From assembly GCF_000429765.1 (NCBI RefSeq), contig NZ_KE386949.1, forward strand, positions 248,001-312,000: a stretch of DNA of 64,000 bases. Reading direction: 5' to 3'. A model generated the notes under the pieces. That model was not told the DNA's origin. It saw only the letters and a program-made list of their open reading frames with translations, and searched no databases. Position numbers and translations under genes: made by a program. How positions within the stretch are numbered: the stretch's first letter is position 1; every line of letters starts with the position of its first letter. This document shows, one piece after another, positions 41,580 to 51,018 of the stretch. This DNA comes from Gemmobacter nectariphilus DSM 15620 (lineage in GTDB: Bacteria; Pseudomonadota; Alphaproteobacteria; Rhodobacterales; Rhodobacteraceae).

Positions 41580-44475
41580 ACGCACCACGATCTTTGGCAT
41601 CCCCCCCGGCCTTGATTTCGCCAAGGCGCTGGTCGCGGGCCTGCGCATGCGCCTGCACGGCCAGCCGCCCGAGGCGATAGCGCGGGCGACGCTGTGGGTC
41701 AACTCCTCGGGGATGCGCGAGCGGGTCAAGGCGCAGTTCGGCGCACATGAGCTGTTGCCGCGCATCCGCCTTGTCACCGAACTGGCCGAGGCTCTGCCGC
41801 TGCCCGGTCTGCCGCCGCCCGAACCGGGGCTGCGGCGGCGCTTGCAGCTTACCCAGCTGATCGCCCGGCTGCTGGATGCCGAACCCGACCTTGCCCCGCG
41901 ATCAGCGCTTTACGATCTGGCCGACAGCCTGGCGGGCCTGATCGACGAGATGGCGGGCGAAGGCGTGACCCCCGAGGCCGTGGCGGCGCTGGACGTGTCG
42001 GACCATTCGCTGCACTGGGCGCGCACCCAGCGGTTTCTGGGCATCGTCGCACCGTTCTTTGGCCCCGATGCCAGCCCGCAGGCCGAAACGCGCCGGCGCA
42101 TGGTGGCGGCCCGGCTGGGCGATCTGTGGGCCGCGCATCCGCCGCAGGGGCCGGTGATCGTGGCAGGCTCGACCGGCTCGCGCGGGGCGACGGCGCTGAT
42201 GATGCAGGCGGTGGCGGCGCTGCCGCAAGGCGCCCTGGTGTTGCCGGGGCATGATTTCGACATGCCCTTGCCGCTGTGGGACCGGCTGGACAATGCCCTG
42301 ACCGCCGAGGATCATCCGCAATACCGCACCCGCCATCTGCTGGATCTGCTGGGCGCGCAGCCCGGCGACATTGCCCGCTGGACGGGCGATATCCCCCCGG
42401 CGCCGGGGCGCAACCGGCTGGTCTCGCTGGCGCTGCGGCCGGCGCCCGTCACCGACCAATGGCTGGCGGAGGGCGCCCACCTGCCCGACCTGCGCGAGGC
42501 GACCGCCGCCATGACGCTGATCGAGGCCCCCAGCCCACGGGCCGAGGCGCTGGCGATTGCGCTGATCCTGCGCAGCGCGGCCGAGGGCACGCAGACCGCC
42601 GCGCTGGTCACCCCCGACCGCGACCTTGCCCGTCAGGTGACGGTCGCTCTGGACCGTTGGGGCATCGTGCCCGATGACAGCGCGGGCCGCCCGCTGGCGC
42701 TGTCGCCGCCGGGGCGCCTGTTGCGGCAGATCACCGGCCTCTTTGGCCAGCGCATCACGGGCGATCGGCTGCTGGCGCTGCTGAAACATCCGCTGGTGCA
42801 CACGGGGGCGGAACGGGGCGAGCATCTGCGCCTGACCCGCGATCTGGAACTGCACCTGCGCCGCAAGGGGCCCGCCTTTCCCGAGCCGGATTTCCTGCGC
42901 GGCTGGGGCGCGGCGCAGGACGCGCCGGGTTGGGGCGACTGGCTGGCCAGCTGCATCGCGGGGCTGGACAGCGTCGGCACCCGGCCGCTGGCCGACCATC
43001 TGGCGCATCATCGCGCGCTGGCCGAACGGCTGGCCGCCGGCCCCGTCCCCGGCAGCGGCGAGCTATGGCTGGAAAACCCCGGCGAGGTGGCCGCCGCCGC
43101 CTTTGCCGCACTCGAGGCCGAGGCAGAGCATGGCGGCGATCTGGCCCCGCATGATTATTCTGCGCTGTTCGATGCCGTGATTGCGGGCCAAGAGGTGCGC
43201 GACATCATCACCCCCCACCCGCGCATCCGCATTCAGGGCAGCCGCGAGGCGCGCGAGCTGGCCGCCGATCTGGTCATCATGGGGGGCCTCAATGACGGGT
43301 CATGGCCCCAACTGCCGCCGCCCGACCCTTGGCTGAACCGGCAGATGCGGATGCGGGCCGGGCTGTTGCTGCCCGAACGCCGCATCGGCCTGTCGGCGCA
43401 TGACTTCCAGCAGGCCATCGCCGCGCCCGAGGTGATCCTGACCCGCGCCGCCCGCAGCGACGAGGCGGAAAGCGTGCCCTCGCGCTGGCTGAACCGGCTG
43501 GTGAACCTGATGCAGGGCCTGCCGGACCGGCACGGGCCGCAGGCGCTGGCAGCGATGCGGGGGCGGGGGCGCGACTGGCTGGCGATGGCCCGCGCACTGG
43601 AACGCCCGGCGCAGGACACCCCCCGCGCCCAGCGCCCGGCCCCGGCCCCGCCCGCCAAGGCCCGCCCGCTGGAACTGCCGGTGACGGGGATCGAGACGCT
43701 GATCCGCGACCCCTATGCGACTTACGCGCGGGAAATCCTGCGGCTGCGCCCGCTGGATCCGCTGCGCGCCGAACCCGACGTGCGGCTGCGCGGATCGGTG
43801 CTGCACAAGGTGATGGAGGTGTTTGCGCGGAATGCTGACCGTTCGATGCATGGCCTGCTGGCCGCCGCCGATGCCGTGCTGGAAACCGAGGTGCCCTGGC
43901 CCGCCGCCCGCATCCTGTGGCGCCAACGCATCGCGCGGGTGGCGGACTGGTTCCTGGCGTTCGAGGCCGATCACGCCGGCAACCCGGTCCTGCTGGAAAG
44001 CCCCGGCGGGATCGAGGTTGCGGGCACCGGCTTTCGGCTGACCGCGCGGCCCGACCGCATCGACATGCTGGCCGATGGTCGCCTGCATCTTTACGATTAC
44101 AAGACCGGCAACCCGCCCAGCCAGAAACAGCAGCAATATTTCAACCAGCAGCTGACGCTTCAGGCTGCCATGGCGCGGCTGGGCGGCTTTGGCGCCCTTG
44201 GCCCATCCGAGGTGGCGGCGGCCACCTATGTCGGCCTTGGATCCAGCCCCAAGGCGGAACCCGTGGACGTCGATGACGAAACGCTGGACAAGGCCTGGGC
44301 AGGGCTTGCGAAGCTGATCGCCACCTATCTTGACCCGGCCACCGGCTATGCCGCCCGCCGCGCCATGCACAAGCACGCCTTTGGCAGCGACTATGACCAG
44401 CTGTCGCGCTTTGGCGAATGGACCATGGCCGACAGCGCGGTGAAGATGCCCGTCGGCAAGGAGGATGAGGCATGA
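41572..44475 (+). CDS. addB: Double-strand break repair subunit AddB
   Basis: The 967-residue protein matches the alphaproteobacterial AddB type. It has an inactivated-helicase-like N-terminal half (no canonical Walker A seen) and a C-terminal RecB-type nuclease with LHLYDYKTG and the preceding RLTARPDRIDML. AddB pairs with AddA to resect DNA ends until a recombination hotspot is met. Translation starts at ATG 41572, overlapping murU, and its stop overlaps addA by four bases. It is the last part of a run of five overlapping or tightly spaced genes from tsaE. Confidence 0.92.
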   Translation: MAERTTIFGIPPGLDFAKALVAGLRMRLHGQPPEAIARATLWVNSSGMRERVKAQFGAHELLPRIRLVTELAEALPLPGLPPPEPGLRRRLQLTQLIARLLDAEPDLAPRSALYDLADSLAGLIDEMAGEGVTPEAVAALDVSDHSLHWARTQRFLGIVAPFFGPDASPQAETRRRMVAARLGDLWAAHPPQGPVIVAGSTGSRGATALMMQAVAALPQGALVLPGHDFDMPLPLWDRLDNALTAEDHPQYRTRHLLDLLGAQPGDIARWTGDIPPAPGRNRLVSLALRPAPVTDQWLAEGAHLPDLREATAAMTLIEAPSPRAEALAIALILRSAAEGTQTAALVTPDRDLARQVTVALDRWGIVPDDSAGRPLALSPPGRLLRQITGLFGQRITGDRLLALLKHPLVHTGAERGEHLRLTRDLELHLRRKGPAFPEPDFLRGWGAAQDAPGWGDWLASCIAGLDSVGTRPLADHLAHHRALAERLAAGPVPGSGELWLENPGEVAAAAFAALEAEAEHGGDLAPHDYSALFDAVIAGQEVRDIITPHPRIRIQGSREARELAADLVIMGGLNDGSWPQLPPPDPWLNRQMRMRAGLLLPERRIGLSAHDFQQAIAAPEVILTRAARSDEAESVPSRWLNRLVNLMQGLPDRHGPQALAAMRGRGRDWLAMARALERPAQDTPRAQRPAPAPPAKARPLELPVTGIETLIRDPYATYAREILRLRPLDPLRAEPDVRLRGSVLHKVMEVFARNADRSMHGLLAAADAVLETEVPWPAARILWRQRIARVADWFLAFEADHAGNPVLLESPGGIEVAGTGFRLTARPDRIDMLADGRLHLYDYKTGNPPSQKQQQYFNQQLTLQAAMARLGGFGALGPSEVAAATYVGLGSSPKAEPVDVDDETLDKAWAGLAKLIATYLDPATGYAARRAMHKHAFGSDYDQLSRFGEWTMADSAVKMPVGKEDEA

Positions 44476-47400
44476 CGCTTTCCGCATCCGATGTGCAACA
44501 ACGCGCCGCCGATCCGGCGCATTCGGTCTGGACCTCGGCCAATGCCGGATCGGGCAAGACCAAGGTGCTGACCGACCGCGTGGCCCGTCTGCTGCTGTCG
44601 GGAACCGAACCCCAGCGCATCCTGTGCCTGACCTATACCAAGGCCGCCGCCGCCGAGATGCAGAACCGCCTGTTCCGCCGCCTTGGCGAATGGGCGATGA
44701 TGCCGGAACCCGATCTGCGCGCCGCGCTGGCCGGGCTTGGGCTGACTGCGGCGCCCGATGCCGAAACGCTGGCCTCGGCCCGGCGGCTGTTCGCCCGCGC
44801 CATTGAAACGCCAGGCGGGCTGAAGATTCAGACGATCCACAGCTTCTGCGCCGCCCTGCTGCGCCGCTTTCCGCTCGAGGCGCAGGTCTCGCCCGGCTTT
44901 GCCGAGATGGACGACCGTTCGGCCGATCTGCTGCGCGCCGAGATCGTCGAGGATATGGCCGAACGCGCGCCCGAGGTGATCGCCCGGCTGGCCCGCCACT
45001 ATAGCGGCGAAGATTTCCTGAAACTGGCCGCCGAGGTCGCAGGCAACCGCGCGCGGTTTGACGGGGCCAGCCGCGACACGCTGGCAACGGCGCTTGGCCT
45101 GACGCCGGGTGATACCCCCCAACGCCTGCTGGCCGATGTGTTTCTGGGCGGCGAGGCAGAGTGGCTGGCGCAGATCGCGGCCTTGCTCGCCAGCGGCAGC
45201 ACAACCGACAGCAAGGCCGCCCTGCGCATCAAGGCGCTGGATCTGATCGGCGCGGGCTTGCGCGATCTGGCCGGGCTCGAGGGCGTTCTGCTGACCGGCA
45301 GCAGCGCGAAAGAGCCGTTTTCCGCCAAGATCGGCAGCTTTCCCACCAAGGCGACGCGCGGCAAGCTGGGCAACCTGATCGACCCGCTGGAACAACTGAT
45401 GGCCCGGGTCGAGGCGGCCCGCCCCCGCCGCCTTGCGCTGGAGGCGCTGGAGCGGGCCAGCGCGCTGCACGATTTCGCCGCCAGGTTCCTGCCGGACTAT
45501 GACCGGCGCAAGCAGGCGCGCGGCTGGCTGGACTTTGACGACCTGATCCTGCGCGCCCGCGATCTGCTGTCGGTGTCATCGGTCGCGCAGTGGGTGCTGT
45601 ATCGGCTGGATGGCGGCATCGACCATATCCTGGTCGACGAGGCACAGGACACCGGCCCCGACCAATGGCGGGTGATCGAGCTGCTGGCGCAGGAATTCAC
45701 CGCCGGCCAAGGCGCGCGCGATCAGGGGCGCACGATCTTTGTCGTGGGCGACAAGAAGCAGTCGATCTATTCGTTCCAGGGCGCCGATCTGGAAAAGTTC
45801 GACGCGATGCAGGCGCATTTCTCGCAGCAGCTGGCGGCGGTGGGCACGGCGCTGCATCTGCACCCGCTGGAATATTCGTTCCGCTCCTCGCCAGCCGTGC
45901 TGGGCGCGGTGGACGCCACCTGCGCGCCGTTCGAAAGCCTTGGCCGCGTCAGCCACATCGCCTTTCGCAATGCCATGCCGGGCCGGGTGGACCTGTGGCC
46001 GGTGGTTGCCGCCGAGGATGACCCCGACCCCGGCGACTGGTTCGATCCGGTGGACCTGCCCAGCCCCCGCGCGCCCGAAGTGGTCCTGGCCGAACGGATC
46101 GCCCAGCAGATCAAGGCGCTGCTGGCCGCGGGCACCCGCATTCCGCAGACCGACGGCACCGACCGGCCCATGCGGGCGGGCGATGTGCTGATCCTTGTCC
46201 AGCGCCGCAGCGCGCTGTTCCACGAGATGATCCGCGCCTGCAAGGCCGCCGGCCTGCCCATCGCCGGGGCCGACCGGCTGAAACTGGGGGCGGAAATCGC
46301 GGTCAAGGATCTGGCCGCGCTGCTGTCATTCCTGGCCACGCCCGAGGATGATCTGGCGCTGGCAACCGCCCTGCGATCGCCGCTGTTCGGCTGGGACGAA
46401 CAGCAGATTTACGACCTTGCACAGGGTCGCGGGCGGCAATGGCTGTGGGAAACCCTGCGAAAACGCGACGATCACGCCGATACGCTGGCCGTGCTGCACG
46501 ATCTGCGCAACCGCGCCGATTTCCTGCGCCCCTTCGAGCTGATCGACCGCATCCTGACCCGCCACGATGGCCGCCGCCGCCTGATTGCCCGCCTCGGCGC
46601 CGAGGCCGAGGACGGGATCGACCAGTTCCTGTCCCAGGCCCTGGCCTATGAGCGGATGGAGGTGCCCAGCCTGACCGGCTTTCTGACGTGGCTCTCGACC
46701 GATGATGTCGAGGTGAAACGTCAGGCCGACAGCGCGGGCGACCGGATCCGGGTGATGACCGTGCACGGGTCCAAGGGCCTTGAGGCGCCGGTGGTCATTC
46801 TGCCCGACACCGGCGACCGCCGCCCCGCGCAGGGCGGCGAGACGCTGGTGCTGGGGGACGGCACGCCGGTGTGGAAGACCGGGGCCGACCACGCGCCGCC
46901 GCCGATGGCCGCCGCCCTGGCCGACCAGCAACGCCGCTGGCACGAGGAAAACCAGCGCCTTCTGTATGTCGCCATGACGCGGGCGGAAAGCTGGCTGATC
47001 GTGGCCGCCGCCGGCAAGGCGGAAAAGCCCGAAAGCTGGTATGCCGCGATCCGGGCGGGGCTGTCGTCACTGGGGGCCGGGCCACTGGATACGCCGACCG
47101 GCCCCGGCCTGCGCCATGCCTTTGGCAACTGGCCCGCCGATGGCGCGCCCGCCGAGGCGGTGGTGGACCAGCCCGCGCCCTTGCCCGACTGGGCCAGCCG
47201 CCCCGCCGCCCCGGCCGCCAAGGCCCCGCCGCCCCTGAAGCCATCCGGCCTTGGCGGCGCCAAGGCCCTGCCGGGCGAGTCGGACTTGTCCGAGGCCGAG
47301 GCGATGGCGCGCGGCACCCTGCTGCATCGGCTGCTGGAGGTGCTGCCCGACCATCCTGCCACCGACTGGCCCGCACTGGCGGGTGCCATGGGCGCCGACG

Positions 47401-47777
47401 CCGCCCTGCTGGCCGAGGCGCGCGGCGTTCTGGCCGCGCCCGATCTGGCCTTTCTGTTCTCCCCCGGCACGCTGGCTGAGGTGGAATTTGCCACCACCCT
47501 GAACGGCCAGCCGATGACCGGCCTGATCGACCGGCTGATCGTCGGCCCCGATCATGTGCTGGCGGTGGATTTCAAATCGAACGCCACGGTGCCTGCGACG
47601 CCCGATCAGGTGCCCGATGGCCTTTTGCGCCAGATGGGAGCCTATGCCCATGCGCTTAAGGCGATCTATCCGGGCCGACAGATCGAGACCGCGCTGCTGT
47701 GGACATCCTGTGCCCGGCTGATGCGCCTGCCCCACGATCTCGTGTCGCAGGCGCTCGGCCGTGCCGGGCTGCCTTGA
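44472..47777 (+). CDS. addA: Double-strand break repair helicase AddA
   Basis: The 1101-residue UvrD-type helicase has Walker A ANAGSGKT (residues 23-30), the [11 protein letters not shown] motif Ia, [11 protein letters not shown] as motif [14 protein letters not shown] as motif V and YVAMTRAE as motif VI. The C-terminal nuclease site contains VLAVDFKSN. It unwinds broken ends and cuts both strands with AddB. It overlaps addB by four bases, and its stop lies 61 bases before trxA. Confidence 0.95.
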   Translation: MTLSASDVQQRAADPAHSVWTSANAGSGKTKVLTDRVARLLLSGTEPQRILCLTYTKAAAAEMQNRLFRRLGEWAMMPEPDLRAALAGLGLTAAPDAETLASARRLFARAIETPGGLKIQTIHSFCAALLRRFPLEAQVSPGFAEMDDRSADLLRAEIVEDMAERAPEVIARLARHYSGEDFLKLAAEVAGNRARFDGASRDTLATALGLTPGDTPQRLLADVFLGGEAEWLAQIAALLASGSTTDSKAALRIKALDLIGAGLRDLAGLEGVLLTGSSAKEPFSAKIGSFPTKATRGKLGNLIDPLEQLMARVEAARPRRLALEALERASALHDFAARFLPDYDRRKQARGWLDFDDLILRARDLLSVSSVAQWVLYRLDGGIDHILVDEAQDTGPDQWRVIELLAQEFTAGQGARDQGRTIFVVGDKKQSIYSFQGADLEKFDAMQAHFSQQLAAVGTALHLHPLEYSFRSSPAVLGAVDATCAPFESLGRVSHIAFRNAMPGRVDLWPVVAAEDDPDPGDWFDPVDLPSPRAPEVVLAERIAQQIKALLAAGTRIPQTDGTDRPMRAGDVLILVQRRSALFHEMIRACKAAGLPIAGADRLKLGAEIAVKDLAALLSFLATPEDDLALATALRSPLFGWDEQQIYDLAQGRGRQWLWETLRKRDDHADTLAVLHDLRNRADFLRPFELIDRILTRHDGRRRLIARLGAEAEDGIDQFLSQALAYERMEVPSLTGFLTWLSTDDVEVKRQADSAGDRIRVMTVHGSKGLEAPVVILPDTGDRRPAQGGETLVLGDGTPVWKTGADHAPPPMAAALADQQRRWHEENQRLLYVAMTRAESWLIVAAAGKAEKPESWYAAIRAGLSSLGAGPLDTPTGPGLRHAFGNWPADGAPAEAVVDQPAPLPDWASRPAAPAAKAPPPLKPSGLGGAKALPGESDLSEAEAMARGTLLHRLLEVLPDHPATDWPALAGAMGADAALLAEARGVLAAPDLAFLFSPGTLAEVEFATTLNGQPMTGLIDRLIVGPDHVLAVDFKSNATVPATPDQVPDGLLRQMGAYAHALKAIYPGRQIETALLWTSCARLMRLPHDLVSQALGRAGLP

Positions 47778-47838
47778 CGCGGGGGGCGGGGGTTCTTACC
47801 TTCACTGGCAACTTCATATTCCAGTCAGGAGATATGTC

Positions 47839-48159
47839 ATGGCCACCGTGCCCGTCACCGACGCCACCTTCGATGCCGAAGTGCGCCAGTCGTCCATCCC
47901 CGTCGTGGTGGATTTCTGGGCCGAATGGTGCGGCCCGTGCCGCCAGATCGGCCCGGCGCTGGAAGAGCTTTCGAAGGAATTCGAAGGCAAGGTGAAAATC
48001 GTCAAGGTCAACGTCGACAATGACCAGCAAGCGGCGGCCCAGCTGGGCGTGCGCGGCATTCCGGCCCTGTTCCTGTTCAAGGACGGCCAGGTCGTGTCGA
48101 ACAAGGTTGGCGCTGCCCCCAAGGCCTCGCTGCAAAGCTGGATCCAGTCGGCGATCTGA
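47839..48159 (+). CDS. trxA: Thioredoxin 1
   Basis: The 106-residue protein has the redox motif W30-C31-G-P-C34 in AEWCGPCRQ and the cis-proline loop RGIPALFLF. It reduces cytoplasmic disulfides with electrons from TrxB and is the likely reductant for the fRMsr at 2312. CAGGAGA before the ATG at 47839 supports the start; the open frame upstream is not conserved-looking. It sits after addA and is followed by a clear terminator. Confidence 0.97.
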   Translation: MATVPVTDATFDAEVRQSSIPVVVDFWAEWCGPCRQIGPALEELSKEFEGKVKIVKVNVDNDQQAAAQLGVRGIPALFLFKDGQVVSNKVGAAPKASLQSWIQSAI

Positions 48160-48186
48160 TCGCCGCCCCCGGATCATCCAAAAGGT

Positions 48187-48209
48187 GCCGCCCCATCGGG
48201 GGCGGTTTC
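48187..48209 (+). terminator. Terminator after trxA
   Basis: CCGCCCC and GGGGCGG form a 7-bp stem with an ATCG loop, followed by TTTCCCTTTT. It lies about 28 bases after the trxA stop. Confidence 0.75.
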
Positions 48210-48259
48210 CCTTTTGACGCGCGCGGCCTATATCGGGCATTCAAGGAAAGCGCGCATAG

Positions 48260-50101
48260 ATGTTCCGGTTTTTTGAAACACTCGTAGACCCCTACCAACC
48301 CTATCCGCAGGCCGATACACCGCCCCGCGGGCTGTGGCCGTTCCTGCGCGACTATGTCCTGCCGTTCCGCAAGGTCTTTGCCGTGACGGCGCTGGTCTCG
48401 CTGCTGGTCGCCTCGGGCGATATTGCGCTGATCTGGTATGTCGGGCGGCTGGTAGATCTGCTGACCACGGGCGCCCCGGCCGAGGTACTGGCCGGCCACG
48501 GCTGGGAATTCCTGACCGTGGCGCTGATCATCGCGCTGGTGCGGCCGATGATTTCGGGCACCGGCACGGCGCTGCTGCACAACACCATCCTGCCGAACTT
48601 TGGCACCATGATCCGCTGGCGGGCGCATCGGCATGTGCTGCGCCAGCCCGTCGGCTGGTTCGAGGGCGATTTCGCCGGCCGCATCGCCAACCGCATCATG
48701 CAGACCCCGCCTGCGGCAGGGGACGCCGTGTTCCAGACCTTCGACGCCATGGCCTTTGGATCGGTCACGGTGATCGGCGCAGGTATCCTGCTGGCCGATG
48801 CCGACCCGCGCCTGCTGGTGCCGCTGGTGGTGTGGTTTGGCTGCTATGCCTTGCTGGTGCGCTGGACGATCCGCCATGCCGGCCCCGCCGCCAAGGCCAG
48901 CGCGGACGCGCGCAGCGCCATCACCGGCCGGGTGGTCGATGCCTATACCAACATCCATTCGGTCAAGCTGTTCGCCCATCATGACCGCGAAATCGCCCAT
49001 GCCCGGGACGCGATCGAGACCGCACGGGTCAAGTTCCAGCATGAGATGCGCATCATCACCCGGATGGATGTGACGCTGACCGTGCTGAACGGGCTGCTGA
49101 TCGTGTCGGTGATCGGCTGGGCGGGGCTGCTGTGGTATCAGGGCGCGGCATCCGTGGGTGCTGTGGCCGCCGCCGCGGCGCTGGTCTTGCGGCTGAACAA
49201 CCTGACCTATTGGCTGATGTGGGCGACCACCGGCCTTGTGCAGGCGCTTGGCACCGTGGCCGAAGGCATGGAGACGATCGCCCAGCCCGTCACCGTGCTG
49301 GACAGCCCCGCCGCCCGCCCGCTGGACTGGCACGAGGGGCGGATCGAATTTCAGGACGTGCGCCACCATTACGGCCGCGACTCGGGCGGGTTGCAAGGCG
49401 TGTCGCTGACCATCCGGCCGGGGGAAAAGGTCGGGCTGGTGGGCCGGTCGGGCGCGGGCAAGACCACGCTGGTCAAGCTGCTGCTGCGGTTCTACGACGT
49501 GGAAGCAGGGCGCATCCTGATTGACGGGCAGGATATTGCACAGCTCACGCAAGACAGCCTGCGCCGCCAGATCGGCATGGTGCAGCAAGACAGCTCGCTT
49601 CTGCATCGTTCGGTGCGCGACAACATCCTCTATGGTCGCCCCGATGCGACCGAGGCCGAAATGATCGAAGCCGCACGGCGGGCCGAGGCGCATGACTTCA
49701 TCCTGACGCTGGAAGACCCCGAGGGGCGCACCGGCTATGACGCCCATGTCGGCGAGCGCGGGGTGAAGCTGTCGGGCGGCCAGCGCCAGCGCATCACGCT
49801 GGCACGGGTGATCCTGAAGGATGCGCCGATCCTGGTGCTGGACGAGGCGACCAGTGCCCTCGACAGCGAGGTCGAGGCGGCGATCCAGGATACGCTGTAT
49901 CGCGTGATGCAGGGCAAGACGGTGATCGCCATCGCGCACAGGCTGTCGACCATTGCGGCGATGGACCGTATCGTCGTGCTGGATCAGGGCCGCGTGGCCG
50001 AAGACGGCACCCATGCCGACCTGCTTGCGCGGGGCGGGATCTATGCCTCGCTCTGGTCGCGGCAATCGGGCGGGTTTCTGGGCGACGAGGTGACACAATG
50101 A
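48260..50101 (+). CDS. ABC exporter half-transporter (type I), first of a pair
   Basis: The 613-residue protein has a six-helix type I exporter membrane domain (about residues 35-340) and a nucleotide-binding domain with GRSGAGKTTL, LSGGQRQR and ILVLDEATSALDSE, plus the switch His in AIAHRLST. All catalytic residues are present. Such half-transporters export lipids, peptides or drugs and work as homo- or heterodimers. A second similar half-transporter lies 0.9 kb downstream, so they may form a heterodimer. Its stop overlaps the following unknown gene by four bases. Confidence 0.92.
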   Translation: MFRFFETLVDPYQPYPQADTPPRGLWPFLRDYVLPFRKVFAVTALVSLLVASGDIALIWYVGRLVDLLTTGAPAEVLAGHGWEFLTVALIIALVRPMISGTGTALLHNTILPNFGTMIRWRAHRHVLRQPVGWFEGDFAGRIANRIMQTPPAAGDAVFQTFDAMAFGSVTVIGAGILLADADPRLLVPLVVWFGCYALLVRWTIRHAGPAAKASADARSAITGRVVDAYTNIHSVKLFAHHDREIAHARDAIETARVKFQHEMRIITRMDVTLTVLNGLLIVSVIGWAGLLWYQGAASVGAVAAAAALVLRLNNLTYWLMWATTGLVQALGTVAEGMETIAQPVTVLDSPAARPLDWHEGRIEFQDVRHHYGRDSGGLQGVSLTIRPGEKVGLVGRSGAGKTTLVKLLLRFYDVEAGRILIDGQDIAQLTQDSLRRQIGMVQQDSSLLHRSVRDNILYGRPDATEAEMIEAARRAEAHDFILTLEDPEGRTGYDAHVGERGVKLSGGQRQRITLARVILKDAPILVLDEATSALDSEVEAAIQDTLYRVMQGKTVIAIAHRLSTIAAMDRIVVLDQGRVAEDGTHADLLARGGIYASLWSRQSGGFLGDEVTQ

Positions 50102-51018
50102 AGGGCGGGTGGTGGTCTGCACCGGGTCTGCGGCTGCGGGGGCGGCTGCTGATCCTGACAGGCATCGTGATGATGCTGGCCGCACTGGCCGCAGGGCTTG
50201 CCGGGCATGGGCTTGCGGGCTTTGCGCTGATGGCGGCGGCCTTTGCAGTGGCCCGGCTGCTGGCCCGGCCCTGGCTGCTTGGCAAGCCGGCGGACCTGTC
50301 GCGCGATCTGGCGGGGCAGGTGGCGCTGGTGCTGGTGCTGTTCTGGCTGGGCGTCGGAATCGGGGCGGCAACCGGCTGGCACCCGGCCCTGCCGCTGTGG
50401 CTGCCCGCCCCCATCGCCTTGGCCGCAGGCGGCCTTGCCCGGCTGATCTGGCGCCCGATGCCGCCCGAGATGGACGGCTTTCTGGACGAGGCGACCGAGA
50501 CCCTGACCCGGATGGCCGCCGATTTCAGCGCCGATACCGCAGGCGACACCGAACAGACCCGCCACACCATCGCCGATCTGTGCGCCGCGCTGGACGCGCT
50601 GCCGCAGACGGGCGTGTCGCATTACGATCTGGTGGATGTGCTGCTGGAAGGCATGGGGCGGATCCCGGTTCCCGATTTCATCGACACGCTGCACGGGCGG
50701 GCGACAGGCGGGGCGGAACGCGATCTGCGCGCGCTGGTGATCGGGCTGACCGACCCTTGGGTCGCCGAACGCGCCCTTGGTCAGCGCGAGCTGAACGCCT
50801 CGTTCGAGGTGATCGTCACCTCGGGCAATGCTGCCGCCCTGTCCGCCTGGGCGATGGGGGCCGGGGCGCTGCTGGATGCTGTGCCCCACGCCGCCATCGA
50901 CATGCCGCCGGCCGACCGCCTGCTTTTCGTGGCGCAGTCTCAGGATGCGGCCCTGCGCAAGCTGCTGGCCGAACTTGCCGCCCGGCTGGAGACGTTCAAC
51001 AGAGAGACCGAGGCATGA
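50098..51018 (+). CDS. Unknown protein between two ABC half-transporters
   Basis: The 306-residue protein has three or four hydrophobic segments in the first 120 residues (about 15-34, 36-53, 70-88 and 94-116), then a soluble, mostly helical, acidic domain to the end (EMDGFLDEATETLTRMAADF onward). I recognise no family. It overlaps the upstream ABC gene by four bases and the downstream one by four bases, so it is very likely made in fixed ratio with both. A role as accessory or assembly subunit is inferred from position only. Confidence 0.7.
   Translation: MKGGWWSAPGLRLRGRLLILTGIVMMLAALAAGLAGHGLAGFALMAAAFAVARLLARPWLLGKPADLSRDLAGQVALVLVLFWLGVGIGAATGWHPALPLWLPAPIALAAGGLARLIWRPMPPEMDGFLDEATETLTRMAADFSADTAGDTEQTRHTIADLCAALDALPQTGVSHYDLVDVLLEGMGRIPVPDFIDTLHGRATGGAERDLRALVIGLTDPWVAERALGQRELNASFEVIVTSGNAAALSAWAMGAGALLDAVPHAAIDMPPADRLLFVAQSQDAALRKLLAELAARLETFNRETEA

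Noticed and set aside
48214-48234. TTGACG followed by TATATC before the first ABC gene, looking like a promoter.
   Set aside because: The spacing is nine bases, too short for a -35/-10 pair.
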